From: Chlorocebus sabaeus | Taxonomy: Eukaryota; Chordata; Mammalia; Primates; Cercopithecidae | Assembly: GCF_047675955.1 (NCBI RefSeq) | Contig: NC_132911.1 | Coordinates: 121,101,234 to 121,165,233 of the forward strand | Length of the DNA stretch: 64,000 bases | Direction of reading: 5' to 3' | Part shown: in pieces, positions 1-10,917 of the stretch | How positions within the stretch are numbered: the first letter of the stretch is position 1 | How the letters are laid out: every line of letters starts with the position of its first letter | The notes under the pieces: generated by a model | The model's database searches: none | Seen by the model: the letters and a program-made list of their open reading frames with translations, nothing else | What the model was told of the DNA's origin: nothing | Position numbers and translations under genes: made by a program

Positions 1-867
1 GGACCACTGTAACTGAACCAAAAGCACCCATGACATTTGACACACCTTGCCAAACCCCTCTTTCCCCACCCCACATTTGCCTCTGTGAATGACAAGTATG
101 AGACTCTGCAGATGGCTCATGAGCAGATGCAGACAGCTGGCCCAACTCTGCAGGATTGGGAGACAGCACACAAGCAAGGATTGTAGGACACCAGCCTAGG
201 AAAAACAAATGGGAGCTCCCAGTACCCAGCTTGGCTTCCAGCATCAAGAGAAGGTGTGTAATCACAATTGCTCCCCAAGAGGGAACAGAAAGTGTAGTGT
301 GCATGCATCCAGAGAAAAGATCTAAGAGAGAGTCAGAATTCCTATCCAGGCTAACAGGTGAAGGTGTTTATCCCCTGAAGCTATTCAGTAAGAACTGGAG
401 AAGTTGATTGTGTCTCCAAATGCAGCAATTTAAGATTTTTTAAAAACATGAAAAATCAACTAAACATGACATCAACAAAAAATACAATTATTCTAGTAAC
501 CAATCCCAAAGAAATAGGCATCAATAAGTTGCCTGATAAAGAATTCAAAACAATTGTCTTAAAGAAGCTCAGTGAGCTAAAAGAGAACATAGACAACTCA
601 ATGAAGTCAGGCAAATAATACATGAACAAAAGAAGAAGTTGCACAAAGGAATAAACATTTTTATAAAAATAGAAACTCTGGAGCTGAAATACGCAACGAA
701 AAAAATGAAAAATGCAGTAGAGTGTCAACAGCAGATTTGATCAAGCAAAACCAAAGAGTCTGTGAACTCAAAGATGGGTCACTTGAAATTATCCAGTAAG
801 AGGAGAAAAAAAGCTTAAAAAGGAATGAGGAAAGCCTACAGGATATATGAGAAGCTCCTTTAAATGA
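1..867 (+). mobile_element. L1 (L1MA/L1PB-like), 5' UTR and start of ORF1
   Basis: This is the upstream part of the L1 that continues to 7275. Bases from about 440 read as L1 leader and ORF1: a lysine-rich start, then the recognisable stretch around 535-605 (a coiled-coil region of ORF1 rich in Lys/Glu codons) and the segment near 735-835 matching the ORF1 'SDRSFEIIQSEE'-type region. The frame is interrupted by stops, so no protein can be made. Bases 1-440 fit the L1 leader by position but match less clearly. The window starts inside the element. Confidence 0.75.
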
Positions 868-1597
868 AACTCTATCAGCTTAGCTAGTAACTACTCTTCT
901 CAGCAACTGAGAGGTTCAGACAAAAAGAGCACCAGCAGGGGATCCACCTGCATGGGTCCCTTTAGGGCAGCCTCACCATCAGCGATTTGGGTTGGACTGT
1001 GGGAGCAACTTCAATGACACAACCACAATGTGAAAATTTAAGAGTTTTTAGTATTTATAGATCCTGGAGGACACACAGCACCGCTGAAGGCCACACGTAC
1101 ACAGAAGCCGTGGAGCACAAGCAGAAAGAGAGAAGGGACCCATGAGTCAATGCATTTATTGAGTCCAGGGTGTTATAGAAACATGTTTCCCCTAGGATGC
1201 CATAATTTGTGGGTTAAAGCAAGCAGGCACTAGTTCCAGGAGGTCATGCTGTAAACAAGAAGTGGTCCCTTTAAGTTCATTGGAAAATGTCTAAATGGTC
1301 CATTTAAGGATGCAGCAGGAAAGTAGGGAGATCAGCCTGTGAAGCAAGAAAGATGCCTCTAAATGGTCCATTTAAAGGAGGCAGCAGGAAAGTAGGGAGA
1401 TCAGACTGTGAGGCAAGAAAGATGCCTCTAAGATTTATCTCTGGTTACTACCTGAAACCATCTGAGTAGGGTATAGTATTAGAAACTGTGAAAGGCTGGT
1501 TGAGCCCTGCTTCTGATGTGAGAAAATTACACGTACTTTAAAGTGGATGCTGAGGCAACATAAAATTACAAGCACTAATTACAGACACCATTCAGAG
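868..1597 (-). mobile_element. LTR-like insertion inside the L1 (family not assigned)
   Basis: This ~730-bp block interrupts L1 ORF1. The host L1 text stops after 867 and resumes at 1598, and the short word AAATGA occurs at both edges (862-867 and 1598-1603), which may be a target-site duplication. Read on the minus strand it has an AATAAA signal (complement of 1155-1160) and an LTR-like composition. It contains an internal ~68-bp tandem duplication. I could not name the family; a class I ERV LTR is the best guess. Confidence 0.45.
1291..1427. repeat. Two tandem ~68-bp copies within the LTR-like element
   Basis: Copy 1 is 1291-1358 and copy 2 is 1359-1427. Both begin CTAAATGGTCCATTTAA and end AAGAAAGATGCCT, with about five differences. 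The copies abut exactly, as expected of a tandem duplication. Confidence 0.95.
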
Positions 1598-1632
1598 AAA
1601 TGATATAAAATTAGGAGTATCTCACAAGAAGA

Positions 1633-2070
1633 ATGGAGAAAGAAATAGAAAACTTGTTTAAAGAAATAATGGCTGAAAACATCTCAAAGCTGGGGAGAGA
1701 GATAGACATCCAGATATGTGAAGTACAAAAATTTCCAGAGTTTCAACCCAAAAAGGACTTCAGTAAGACATATTATAATCAAATTGTCAAAAATCAAAGA
1801 AAATTTTTGAAAGTAGCAAGAGAGATTTATTGCTTACAACAAAACCCTCATAAGATTTTCAACAGTTTTTTTTTTTTTTTTTTTTTTTTTTTAGCAAAAC
1901 CTTACAGGTTAGGAGAAAGTGAGATAATATGTTCAAAGTGCTGAAGGGAAAAAAAAAACAATAAGAATAATTTATCTGGTAAAGCTGTCTTTCAGAAATG
2001 AAGGAGCAATAATGAATTTCTCAGACAAATAAAAATTGAGAAAGTTCATCACCACTAGACCTTTTTTAAT
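1633..2070 (+). pseudogene. L1 ORF1 remnant (RNA-binding, C-terminal region)
   Basis: The translation from 1633 gives MEKEIENLFKEIMAENI and continues through a recognisable L1 ORF1p core (RNA-recognition-motif region). The frame is broken near 1860, where a 27-bp T run replaces coding sequence. Coding-like sequence resumes after it ('AKPYR' in place of 'AETLQ') and ends near 2070. L1 ORF1p is a nucleic-acid chaperone; this copy is dead. Confidence 0.8.
1866..1892. repeat. Poly-T run inside L1 ORF1
   Basis: Twenty-seven consecutive T bases sit between ORF1 sequence ending near 1860 and resuming at about 1893. The consensus L1 has ordinary coding sequence here. It could be expansion of a short T tract. 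Confidence 0.95.
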
Positions 2071-2580
2071 AAGAAATAATGAAGTGAGCTTTTAAAACTG
2101 AAATGAAAGAATGCTAATTAGTAATATAAAACATATGAAATAATAAAACTTGCTGGTAAAGTTAAGTGTCCCTTTACCCTATTACTGTAATGGTGGTCAG
2201 TGACTCACCTTTAACTTTAGTAGGAAAGTTAAAAGACAAAATTATTAAAAATCTATAGTTACAGTAACTTGTTAATGGATTCACAAAATTCACAATGTAA
2301 AAATATACGAACTGTGAATCAACAACAGAGAATTTGGGGGAGCAAAAGTTTACAGTTCTTATATGCAAGTAAAGTTATTCTGAGCTTAAAATACTGTTAG
2401 AAGATCTTTTATGTAAACCTCATGGTAACCATAAAGCCAAAATCCTATAGGAGATACACAAAAGATAAGGAGGAAGAAAACAAAGCATGCCATTCCAAAA
2501 AATCATCAAATCTACAAAAGAAGACAGAAAGGGAAGAAGAAACAAAGGAACAACAAAACAGCCAAAAAACAATTAATAAA

Positions 2581-3095
2581 ATGTCAGTAAGTTCCTGCCT
2601 ATCAATTATCACTTTAAATGTAAATGGGTTAAATTCTCCAATCAAAAGACATAGGGTGGTTAAATTGATTTTTTTTAAAAAAGCTCCAAGTATATGTTGT
2701 TTACATGAGACTCAATTCAACTTTAAAGACATACATTGGCTGAAAATGAAGAAATACAAAAAGATTTTCTATGCAAATGTAAACCAAGAGAGGATAAGTA
2801 GCTGTATTAACACCAGAGAAAATAGACTTTAGGTCAAAAACTGTAACAAAAGACAATAAAAGTCATTATATAATAATTATGGGATCAGTTTATCAAGATG
2901 ATAAAACAATTGTAAACATACATTCATTTATCCTTGGAAGAAAAGAATTCCTAACCAATGATTCCTTACTCAAATACATAAAGCAAACAACAGATCTGAA
3001 AGGAGAAATACATAGCGATACAATAATAGAAGGGGATGGATTTCAATGCCCCAGTTTTAATGAATACATCATCCAGACAGAAAATTAATAAGAAA
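2581..3095 (+). pseudogene. L1 ORF2 remnant: endonuclease domain N-terminus
   Basis: The ATG at 2581 opens a frame reading TLNVNGLNSPIKRH, the classic start of the L1 apurinic-like endonuclease with the catalytic Asn in NVNGLN. The catalytic Glu is kept in CCLHETQ (usual QETH). The frame stops at 2832 and coding-like sequence continues in other frames to 3095, ending in the 'DRSSRQKINK' region. The family protein nicks target DNA for reverse transcription; this copy is inactive. Confidence 0.85.
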
Positions 3096-3105
3096 ACAGT
3101 GGTGG

Positions 3106-3482
3106 TGATATGGTTTGGTTGTGTCCCCACCCAAATCTCATCTTGAATTGTAGTTCTCATAATCCCCACATGTTGTGGGAGGGAACCAACAGGAGGTAAT
3201 TGAACCATGGAAATTGCTTTCTCCATGCTATTCTCATGATACTGAGTAAGTTCTCATGAGATCCGATGGTTTTATAAAGGGTTTCACCCTTCACACAGCT
3301 CTCATTCTTCTCTTTCCTGCTGCCATGTGAAGACGGACGTGTTTGTTTCCCCTTCTGCCACGACTGTAAGTCTCATGAGGCCTTCCAATCCTGCAGAACT
3401 CTGAGTCAATTAAACCTCTTACCTTTATAATTTGCCCAGTCTCAGGCAGTTCTTAATAGCAGCCTGAGAACGGACTAATACA
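3106..3482 (+). mobile_element. THE1-type (ERVL-MaLR) solo LTR
   Basis: It starts TGATATGGTTTGG and ends ACTAATACA, the characteristic THE1/MST LTR ends, with an 'ATTAAACCTCTT' polyadenylation region near the 3' end. The 5-bp word GGTGG flanks both sides (3101-3105 and 3483-3487), a perfect target-site duplication. No internal retroviral sequence is present, so it is a solo LTR left after recombination. It splits L1 ORF2. Confidence 0.93.
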
Positions 3483-4824
3483 GGTGGTATGAAACTAGAT
3501 GTGAATGACAGGAAAAAAACTGTAAAATTCACAAAAATGACATACTTCTGAATAACTATAAGATTAAAGAAGAAATCAAAAAGGAAAATCAAAAATATCT
3601 TGGGACAAATAAAAATGCAAACCCAACATACCAAAACTTAAGGTATAAAGAAAAGGCAGTTAAGTTTATAGTGATAAATGCCTACATTAAGAAAAAAGAA
3701 AAATCTCAAATAAACAAGCTAACTTTACATGTAAGGAACTAGAGAAAGGCAGACAAATGAAGTACAAAATTAGCAGAAAGAAGGAAAACAAAGACCAGAG
3801 AATGAATAAATAAAACAGAAAGTAGAAAAACAATAGAAAAGATCACTGAAACTGAGTTGATATTTTGAAAAGATAAAAATTTTAAAATCTTTAACTAGAC
3901 TAAATAAAAAAGAAAAAAGTCAAACATTGTAAATGAAAAGGAGATATTACAACTAGTGCTACAGAAATACAAAGGACCATAAGAGTCTATTATGAACAAT
4001 TATATGTCAACAAATTGGATAAACTAGAAGAAATGAACAAATTTCTATAAACACACAACCTTCTAATACTAAATCATGAAGAATTAGGAAATCTGAATGT
4101 ATCAATAATGAATAAGGAGATTAAAGTATGAATCAAAAACCTGAACAAAGCTAAGCATAGGACCTAATAGCTTCACTGCTGAATTCTATCAAACAATTAA
4201 AGAGGAATTAATATCAATCCTTATGAAACTCTTCTCAAAAAGCAAAGAGGAGAAAATACGTCCAAACTCATTTTACAAGCATAGCATTAACCTAATATCA
4301 AAGCCAGATTTGGATACTACAAGAAAAGAAAATTACAGGCCAATATCCCTGATAAACATATGTACAAAAATTCTCAACAAAATACTAGCAATTGAAACAA
4401 TACCACATTAAAAGTATTGTGTACCATGATCAAGTGTGATTTATCCCTGGGATGCAAAAATGGTTCAACACATGGAAATCAATAAATGATATGCTACATT
4501 AACAGAATGAAGAATAAACATGATACAATCATCTCCATAGATGAAGAAAAAGCATTTTACATTTTCAACATACTTTCATGATAAAAACTATCAAGATATT
4601 AGATATAGAAGGAATATATCTGAATATAATAAAGGTCACATATGACAAGCTCTCAGCTAACATCATACTCAATGATGAAAAGGTGAAAGCTTTTCTTCTC
4701 AGATAAGGAGCAAGTGAAGGATGTCCACCTCATCACTTCTGCTCAACATAGTACTAGAAGTCCTAGCCAAGAAATACTAGGAAAAAAAAAAAAAAAGACA
4801 TTCAAATAATAAAAGTGGAAGGTA
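3483..4824 (+). mobile_element. L1 (L1MA/L1PB-like) ORF2, middle part
   Basis: L1 ORF2 resumes after the THE1 LTR and runs through the endonuclease-RT linker and the start of the reverse transcriptase. Many stops and small deletions are present. It ends at the AluS target site. Confidence 0.88.
4223..4411 (+). pseudogene. L1 ORF2 reverse transcriptase fragment
   Basis: The open segment contains KPDLDTTRKENYRPISLINI and then KILNKILA, matching the conserved N-terminal RT block of L1 ORF2 (normally KPGRDTTKKENYRPISLMNI). The frame ends after 62 residues. Confidence 0.85.
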
Positions 4825-5132
4825 GGCCGGGTGTGGTGGCTTATGCTGGTAATTCCAGCACTTTGGGTGGCCAAGTTGGGTGGATCACTTGAGGTTAGGA
4901 GGTCGTGACCAGCTTGGCCAACGTGGTGAAACACTATTTCTACTAAAAATACAAAAATTAGCTGGGCGTGGTGGCATGCCTGTAATCACAGCTACTTGGG
5001 AGGCTGAGGCAGGAGAATCGCTTGAACCTGGGAAGCTGAGGTTGCAGTGAGTTGACATGGCACCACTGCACTCCAGCCTGGGCAACAAAGAAAGAACTTG
5101 TCTCAAAAAAAAAAAAATAAATTAAAAAATAA
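4825..5132 (+). mobile_element. AluS element
   Basis: Full-length dimeric Alu: starts GGCCGGGTGTGGTGG, has the mid A-rich linker 'CTACTAAAAATACAAAAATTAGC', and ends in an A-rich tail. S-type features include GGTGGATCACTTGAGG. A 14-bp target-site duplication AAAAGTGGAAGGTA flanks it at 4811-4824 and 5133-5146. It is inserted in L1 ORF2. Confidence 0.95.
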
Positions 5133-5146
5133 AAAAGTGGAAGGTA

Positions 5147-6556
5147 ACTTGTCTGTTTGCAGATGGCATAATATTATATATAGAAAATCCTAAAGACTCA
5201 ACCAAAAAAATACTGTTAGAACTAGTAAATTCAGTGATGTTTCCAGATAAAAAATCAACATACAAAAATCAGTCTTATTTCTGTACACTAACAACAAACC
5301 ATCTGAAAAAAAATAAGAAAACAATGTCATTTACAATAGCATCAAAAATATGTAAGAATAAATTAACCAAGGAGATGAAAGATTTGTACACTGAAAACTA
5401 GAAAACATTGACAAAAGATATGAAAGAAGACACAAATCAGTGAAATAATACTCCTTGTTCATGGATTGAAAGAATTATTATTAAAATGTTCATGCTACTT
5501 AAAGCAATCTCTAGATTCAATGCAATCCCCATCAAAATTACAGTAGCACTTTTCACAGAAATAGAAAAAAAATTCTAAAATTTGCATGGTACCACCAAAG
5601 ACCCTGAATAACAAAAGAAATCTTGGGCAAGCAGATGAGAGCTGAAAGCACCATACTTCCTGATTTCGATTTCTATTCAAAACTATAAAACTTAAAATAG
5701 CATGGTATTGACATATAAACAGATGCATAAACCAATGGAACAGAATCGAGAGCCCAGAAATAAGCCCATGGATATCTTGGCAAAGAGGCCATGAATACAA
5801 AATGGGAAATGGATAGTTCTTATTAAATGGTGGTGGGAAAACTGAATAGCCACATACAAAAGAATGAAATTGGACCCTTATCTTACACCAGACACAAAAA
5901 ATAACTATGAATGGATTAAATATGTAAATGTAAGACATAAAACCATAAAACTCATAAAAGAAGAAAGCATGGAGAAAAAGACCTTCTTGATATTGTTCTT
6001 GGCAATGATTTTTTGGATATGACCCCAAAAGCTCAGGTAACAAAAGCAAAAATAAACAAGTAGGTCATGCAACTCAAAAGTGGAAAAACAAATACCTGAT
6101 TTAAAAATGGGCAAAGGATCTGAATAGACATTTTTCCAAAGAAAATGCCAACAGGTATATGAAAAGGTTCACATAACCATTCAACAGGGAAATGCAAATC
6201 AAAACCACAGGGAGATATCACTTCACACCTGCTAGAATGGCTTTATCAGAAAAGAAAAAGACAAGTGTTGGTGAGATTGTAGAGAAATAAGAACCCTTGC
6301 ACACTGTTGGTGGGAATGTAAAATGGTGCAGACACCATGCAAAACAGTATAAAAGTATTCCAAAATATGAAAAATAGAACTACCATATAACAATCTCACT
6401 TCTGCATATACATCTAAAGGAAGTGAAATAAGTATGTTGAGGTATTTGCACTCCCATGTTCATTACAGCATTATTTACAATATAATTGTTTGTGTATATA
6501 TATACAGACACACACAATGGATTATTATTCAACCTTAAGAAAGAAGATGGAGAAAT
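5147..6556 (+). mobile_element. L1 (L1MA/L1PB-like) ORF2, RT to C-terminal region
   Basis: ORF2 continues directly after the Alu target site. It covers the RT/C-terminal blocks, including the sequence near 5480-5560 (AATGCAATCCCCATCAAAAT) and the terminal repeats near 6280-6540. A long open frame on the opposite strand (5495-6049) is only antisense of this and is not a gene. Confidence 0.88.
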
Positions 6557-6852
6557 GGCTGGGTGTAGTGGCTCATGCCTGTCATTCTAGTTGTGATTAG
6601 TTTGGAAGCCAAGGCAGGAGGATTGCTTGAGACAAGCCTTGGCAACATAGCACAACCCCTGTATCTACCAAAAATTAAAAAATTAGCCAGGTATGGTGGC
6701 ACATACCTGTCGTTCCAGTTACCTGTAGTCCCAGCTACTTGGGAGGCTGAGGGGAGAGAATCGCTTGAGCCCAGGAGTGAGGCTGTGGTAAGTTATGATT
6801 ATGCTGCTGCACTCCAGCCCAAGTGACAGCAAGACCCTGTCTCAAGAAAAAA
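6557..6852 (+). mobile_element. AluJ element
   Basis: Diverged Alu dimer starting GGCTGGGTGTAGTGG, with the J-type GGAGGATTGCTTGAG and the second-arm CTACTTGGGAGGCTGAGG. It ends in a short impure A tail. Duplicated text near the right arm start (CCTGTCGTTCCAG and CCTGTAGTCCCAG) shows a small internal duplication at 6706-6733. It is inserted near the end of L1 ORF2. Confidence 0.9.
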
Positions 6853-7275
6853 GGAAAGAGCCTGGAAGACATTATACTACGTGAAATAAAACAGACACTG
6901 AAAGTCAAACTTTGCATGATCTCACATATGTTGAAATTTGAAAAGGTGAACTCACAGAAACGGAGTAGAATGGTGGTTGCTTGGGTTGGGGGTATCAGTA
7001 AGGGGGTCATGTTAGTCAAAGGGTGCAAACTGTCAGTTACAAGTTGAATAAGTTCTGGAGATCTAATGTATAACATGGTGACTAGGATTCATATTAAGTT
7101 AAAGTATACTTAAAATTTTCTAAGGGAGGAAATCTCAAGTATTCTTACCACACACACACAAATAACTGTTAGGTGACTGATACGTTAATTAGCTTTATTG
7201 TGGTAATCATTTCACAATGTATACACATGTCAAAACATCGCATTGTACCCCTTAAATATGTAGGATTTTTATTCA
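6853..7275 (+). mobile_element. L1 (L1MA/L1PB-like) 3' UTR
   Basis: The sequence resumes with the 'AGACATTATACTACGTGAAATAAA' region and continues through the L1MA-type 3' UTR ('AGTTCTGGAGATCTAATG', 'TGTGGTAATCATTTCACAATG'). It ends at 'CCCCTTAAATATGTAGGATTTTTATT'. This closes the element that starts before base 1. Confidence 0.88.
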
Positions 7276-7439
7276 ATAGTGATAGCACAGTAAAGCTCGA
7301 ATTAACACAAAACAGTGTTGCACCAGTTGAAGAGTTTACACTTCTCTATACAAGCTTATACAAAGCTTTAAAACAAGACTGGAAGGGTGATGTCAGCCTA
7401 GATGCAAACTAATTGACTCTCAGAAAAAAGAAAAAAAAT
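7276..7439. other. No recognised feature
   Basis: This short spacer lies between the end of the first L1 and the next L1M. It may belong to the L1M leader, but I see nothing diagnostic. Confidence 0.4.
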
Positions 7440-7603
7440 ATGACACTGTTTTTAGGAAAAAAAAAAATCCAGATACTCACCCAGGTAACAGTTACAATAC
7501 TGAACATCAATCAGATCTAAAATTACCAGGCATATAAAGAGGTAGAGTCAAGATCCAAAAATGGGGTAAAGTTTGTGAATACAAAGCTTAAAAAATGACA
7601 GAT
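7440..7603 (+). mobile_element. L1M 5' fragment (before Alu)
   Basis: L1M leader/early ORF1-like sequence ('AAAATTACCAGGCATATAAAGAGG') that continues on the far side of the Alu at 7912. Divergence is high. Confidence 0.55.
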
Positions 7604-7911
7604 GGCTGGGCATGGTGGCTCACACCTGTAATCCCAGCACTTTGGGAGGCCAAGTCAGGTGGATCACTTGAGGCCAGGAGTTCGAGACCAGCCCGGCCAA
7701 CACGGCAAAACCCCATCTCTACTAAAAATACAAAAATTAGCTGGGCATGGTGGTACACATCTGTAGTCCCAGCTACTCAAGAGGCTGAGGCACAAGAATT
7801 GCCTGAATCTGGGAGGTGGAGGTCACGATTAGCAGAGATTATGCCACTGCACTCCAGCCTGGCCAGCAGAGCAAGACTCTGTTTCAAAACAAACAAAAAA
7901 ACAAAAAAAAA
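7604..7911 (+). mobile_element. AluS element
   Basis: Full-length Alu dimer: GGCTGGGCATGGTGGCTCAC start, S-type GGTGGATCACTTGAGGCCAG, CTACTAAAAATAC linker and an A-rich tail of the (CAAAAAA) type. It is inserted in the L1M ORF1 remnant. Confidence 0.93.
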
Positions 7912-10145
7912 TCGAAGAAATGACTAATATTATGGAATAGAAAGGATTTAAAAAATGTTATTTTAAATATGTTCAATGGTGTAAAAGAAAAATGAACATA
8001 AGAAAGAGAAAAATGAAAAGCATAAAAAAGAATGAAATGACATTTCTGGAGTTGAAAAATACAACACCAAATTGAAAAACTAACCAGATGCACTTAACAT
8101 GGGACTAGACACCACAGAAGAAAAGATCAGAAAACTGAAAGCAGAACAGAAGAAATTATTAAAACTAAAGCACAGAGATATGAAAGACAGAATAAATTTA
8201 ATATAGCCTCACTGACCATGGGACAATAGCAAGTGATCGAACATAAGTATAATTAGAATCCACTATTCAACATTTTACTGGTGGTCCTAGTCAGTCTAAT
8301 AAGGCAAGACAAAGAAACAAAAGGCATACAGATTGGAAAGAAAGAAGTAAAAACGTCTTTATTCACAGAGAGCAGAAAGTTCCAATAATCTATCAAAAGT
8401 TACTAGAACTACTTCATGAGTTTAGCAACTAAATAAAAGGTAACCAGATGTACAAAAATCAATTGTATTTCCATATCCTATGAAGAGATAATTGAAATAC
8501 TATGAAACACTTAAGGATAAGTTTAACAAAAATTACCCAAGATTCATAAACTGAATACAACAGAATACTGCTAGGAGAAATTAAAGAATACTTAAATAAA
8601 GGAAGAAATATATGATGTATATGGATCATAAAATACAGTATGTTAAAAGGTCAACTCTACTCAAATTGCTATATCAATAACAATTTCAGTAGACTTTTTT
8701 TGTTTAGAAATTAACTAGTCAATTAGAAAATTTGATTAGATTTGCAAAAGACTATAGAAAAGTCAAAAGAATTTTGAGAAAGAACAATGTAGGAGGTCTT
8801 ACACTTCCTAATTTTAAGACTTATTATAAAACTATAGTAGTTAAAAGATTGTGGTAGGGACACAAGCATAGTAATACAGATCAGTAGAAAAGAATACTGA
8901 TTTTGGAGACCGTTTCAGATAATTTAATGGAAAAAGAGTACTTCTTTCAACAAGTTGGGCTGGGGGCAGCCGGATAACAATATAAAAAAAAGTGAACCAC
9001 GATTTTTACTTCAAACTATAGACAAAAAATAACTCAAAATTGATTAAATCTAAATTTAAAAATATAAAACTACATTATTTCTAAAAGAAAGCATAGAAGA
9101 TAAAAATCTTCGTAATCTTTGGGCAGGTAAGATTTATTTGAAAACAAAAATCACTTACCATAGAAGAAGATAACCAACAAATTAAAACTTTATGAAAATT
9201 AAATCCTCCTCTTTAAAATACACTATTTAGAAAATGAGGAGGGAAGCTGCAGACTGACAAAGAATATTTACAAACTATATTGAGATATCTAACAAAGAAC
9301 ATTTTGAACATATGTAAATTAAATTTTACATCTCATTAATTAGAGAAATAAGCCAATAAAAAGTTGGCAAAAAATTGAACAAATATTTCACAGAAGAGAT
9401 ATTCAAATGGCCAATAGGCATAAGAAGAAATGTTCTACATCATTATGCATCAAATAATGCAAATAAAGTTATGATGAGATACCACTACACACTACAGTAT
9501 ATAGTTTAGCTAAAATTTAAAAAGAATGACAATACCATGTGCCAGTAGAGATGTAAAGTTACTTGAACTTTCAGCCTGCCAGTGGGAGTGTTAAATGGGA
9601 CAACTACTTTGAGAAACAACCCGGAAGTTTCTTCTATAGTTAAACATACACTTACCATATTACCCAGAAATTTCATTCCAAGAGAAAATCAAATATAGGT
9701 CCACACAAAGGTTTGTACACAAATGTTCACAGCAGCCTCATTTATAATAACCACAAACTGGGAACAACACACATATGCATCAAGAGGCTAACAGATCAAC
9801 AGATTGTGATTTATTCATATAACAGATATTATTCATCAATATTAATACATCCAACATGACTTAATCACAAACACAGCATACTGAGGCAGGTACATCATTG
9901 TGTGGATTCTACCTATTAAGAAATGAATCCTTACATATAGAAAATAGTTTAGTGGTTGTCTGGATTGGAATTTGAGAAGGGGATTGGTTGCAAAGAAACA
10001 TGAGGGAAAAATTAAGGATAATGAAAATATTTTTTGTTTTTATTGCACTGAAATAACCAAACACATTTCTCAAACCCCATTAAACTGTATGAATAAATTT
10101 GTATCATTGTATTGTATACAAATTTTACCTCAATAAAACTGATAA
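7912..10145 (+). mobile_element. L1M with internal deletion (ORF1 joined to ORF2 3' half)
   Basis: Bases 7912-8260 read as L1M ORF1 ('CACAGAAGAAAAGATCAG', 'GGGACAATAGCAAGTGATC'). From about 8261 the sequence jumps to the middle of ORF2 ('CAACATTTTACTGGTGGTCC', normally CAACATTGTACTGGAGGTCC) and then runs collinearly through the rest of ORF2 to the 3' UTR, ending at 'TTTTACCTCAATAAAACTG'. About half of the L1 is missing at the junction. All frames are closed by stops. Confidence 0.82.
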
Positions 10146-10274
10146 CAACCAATTATGCAGAGAGAGATTGTCTATAAACTGAGCACAAAATGCAATAGAC
10201 GATCTAGTAGCTTCAGATTCTTAAAAATTCAATCAGTGAGATAATTTGCATCAGAAACAAAACAGATATTTATT

Positions 10275-10445
10275 AGCCTGGCTGTGACTTTGTTTTCTCA
10301 TGGTAAAATCAGAATCATACAAGTATCTCTTACCTAGGATGGCACTCAAGATCAAATTAATAAATATATGTAAAGCATGTAGAATAAATCCTGGCAGATA
10401 TTAAGAATTCAGTAAAGGCTGGCTATAGTTACCATTGTTACCACC
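10275..10445 (+). mobile_element. MIR SINE
   Basis: Core-SINE pattern: GTTTTCTCATGGTAAAATCAG, then a TAAAGCATGTAGAATAAATCCTGGCA block and the 'TAAGAATTCAGTAAAGGCTGGCTAT' tail, equivalent to the MIR end. Confidence 0.75.
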
Positions 10446-10569
10446 AAGAGTTGGAGGCTATATCAAACCTGGGGAGGGCTACAATGATAAGCAATGTTGC
10501 CCCCTGGGGAGGCTTAGGTTTTTGTGAGAAACAAGGCCAGTTAATTCTCCTCAATCCACAAAAGGATGT

Positions 10570-10917
10570 TGTATTAGTTGGTTCTCATGCTGCTCATAAA
10601 AACATACCCAATACTCAGTAATTTAGAAAGGAAAGAAGTTTTATGGACTCACAGTTCCACATGGTTACGGAGGCCTCATAATTATAGTGGGAGATGAAGG
10701 AAGAGCAAAGGGATGTCTTACATGGCAGCAGGCAAGAGGATATGTGCTGGAGAACTCCCCTCTATAAAACCATCAGATCTTATGAGTCATATTCACTATC
10801 ATGGGAAAAACCCACCCCCATAATTCAATTACCTCCCACTGTGTCCCCCCAACAACACATGGGGATTATTACAATTCAAGGTGAGATTTGGTGGGGACAC
10901 AGAGCCAAACCATATCA
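10570..10917 (-). mobile_element. THE1/MST-type (ERVL-MaLR) solo LTR
   Basis: Read on the minus strand it starts TGATATGGTTTGGCTCTGTG and ends CTAATACA. Flanking 5-mers are GATGT (10565-10569) and GGTGT (10918-10922), a target-site duplication with one change. Near-full-length LTR without internal sequence. Confidence 0.88.

Larger units (their letters stand above)
1598..3105 (+). mobile_element. L1 (L1MA/L1PB-like), ORF1 C-terminal half to ORF2 start
   Basis: This continues the L1 after the LTR-like block. ORF1 runs to about 2070 (ending near the 'LRKFITTRP' region). A long inter-ORF spacer follows (about 2070-2580), typical of older L1s, and then the ORF2 start. The element is interrupted at 3105 by a THE1 LTR. 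Confidence 0.85.

Noticed and set aside
5495..6049. 184-residue open frame on the minus strand
   Set aside because: It is exactly antisense to L1 ORF2 on the + strand. A long antisense frame is common in A-rich L1 coding sequence.
7595..7927. 110-residue plus-strand open frame
   Set aside because: It is Alu sequence translated (WAWWLTPVIPALWEA).
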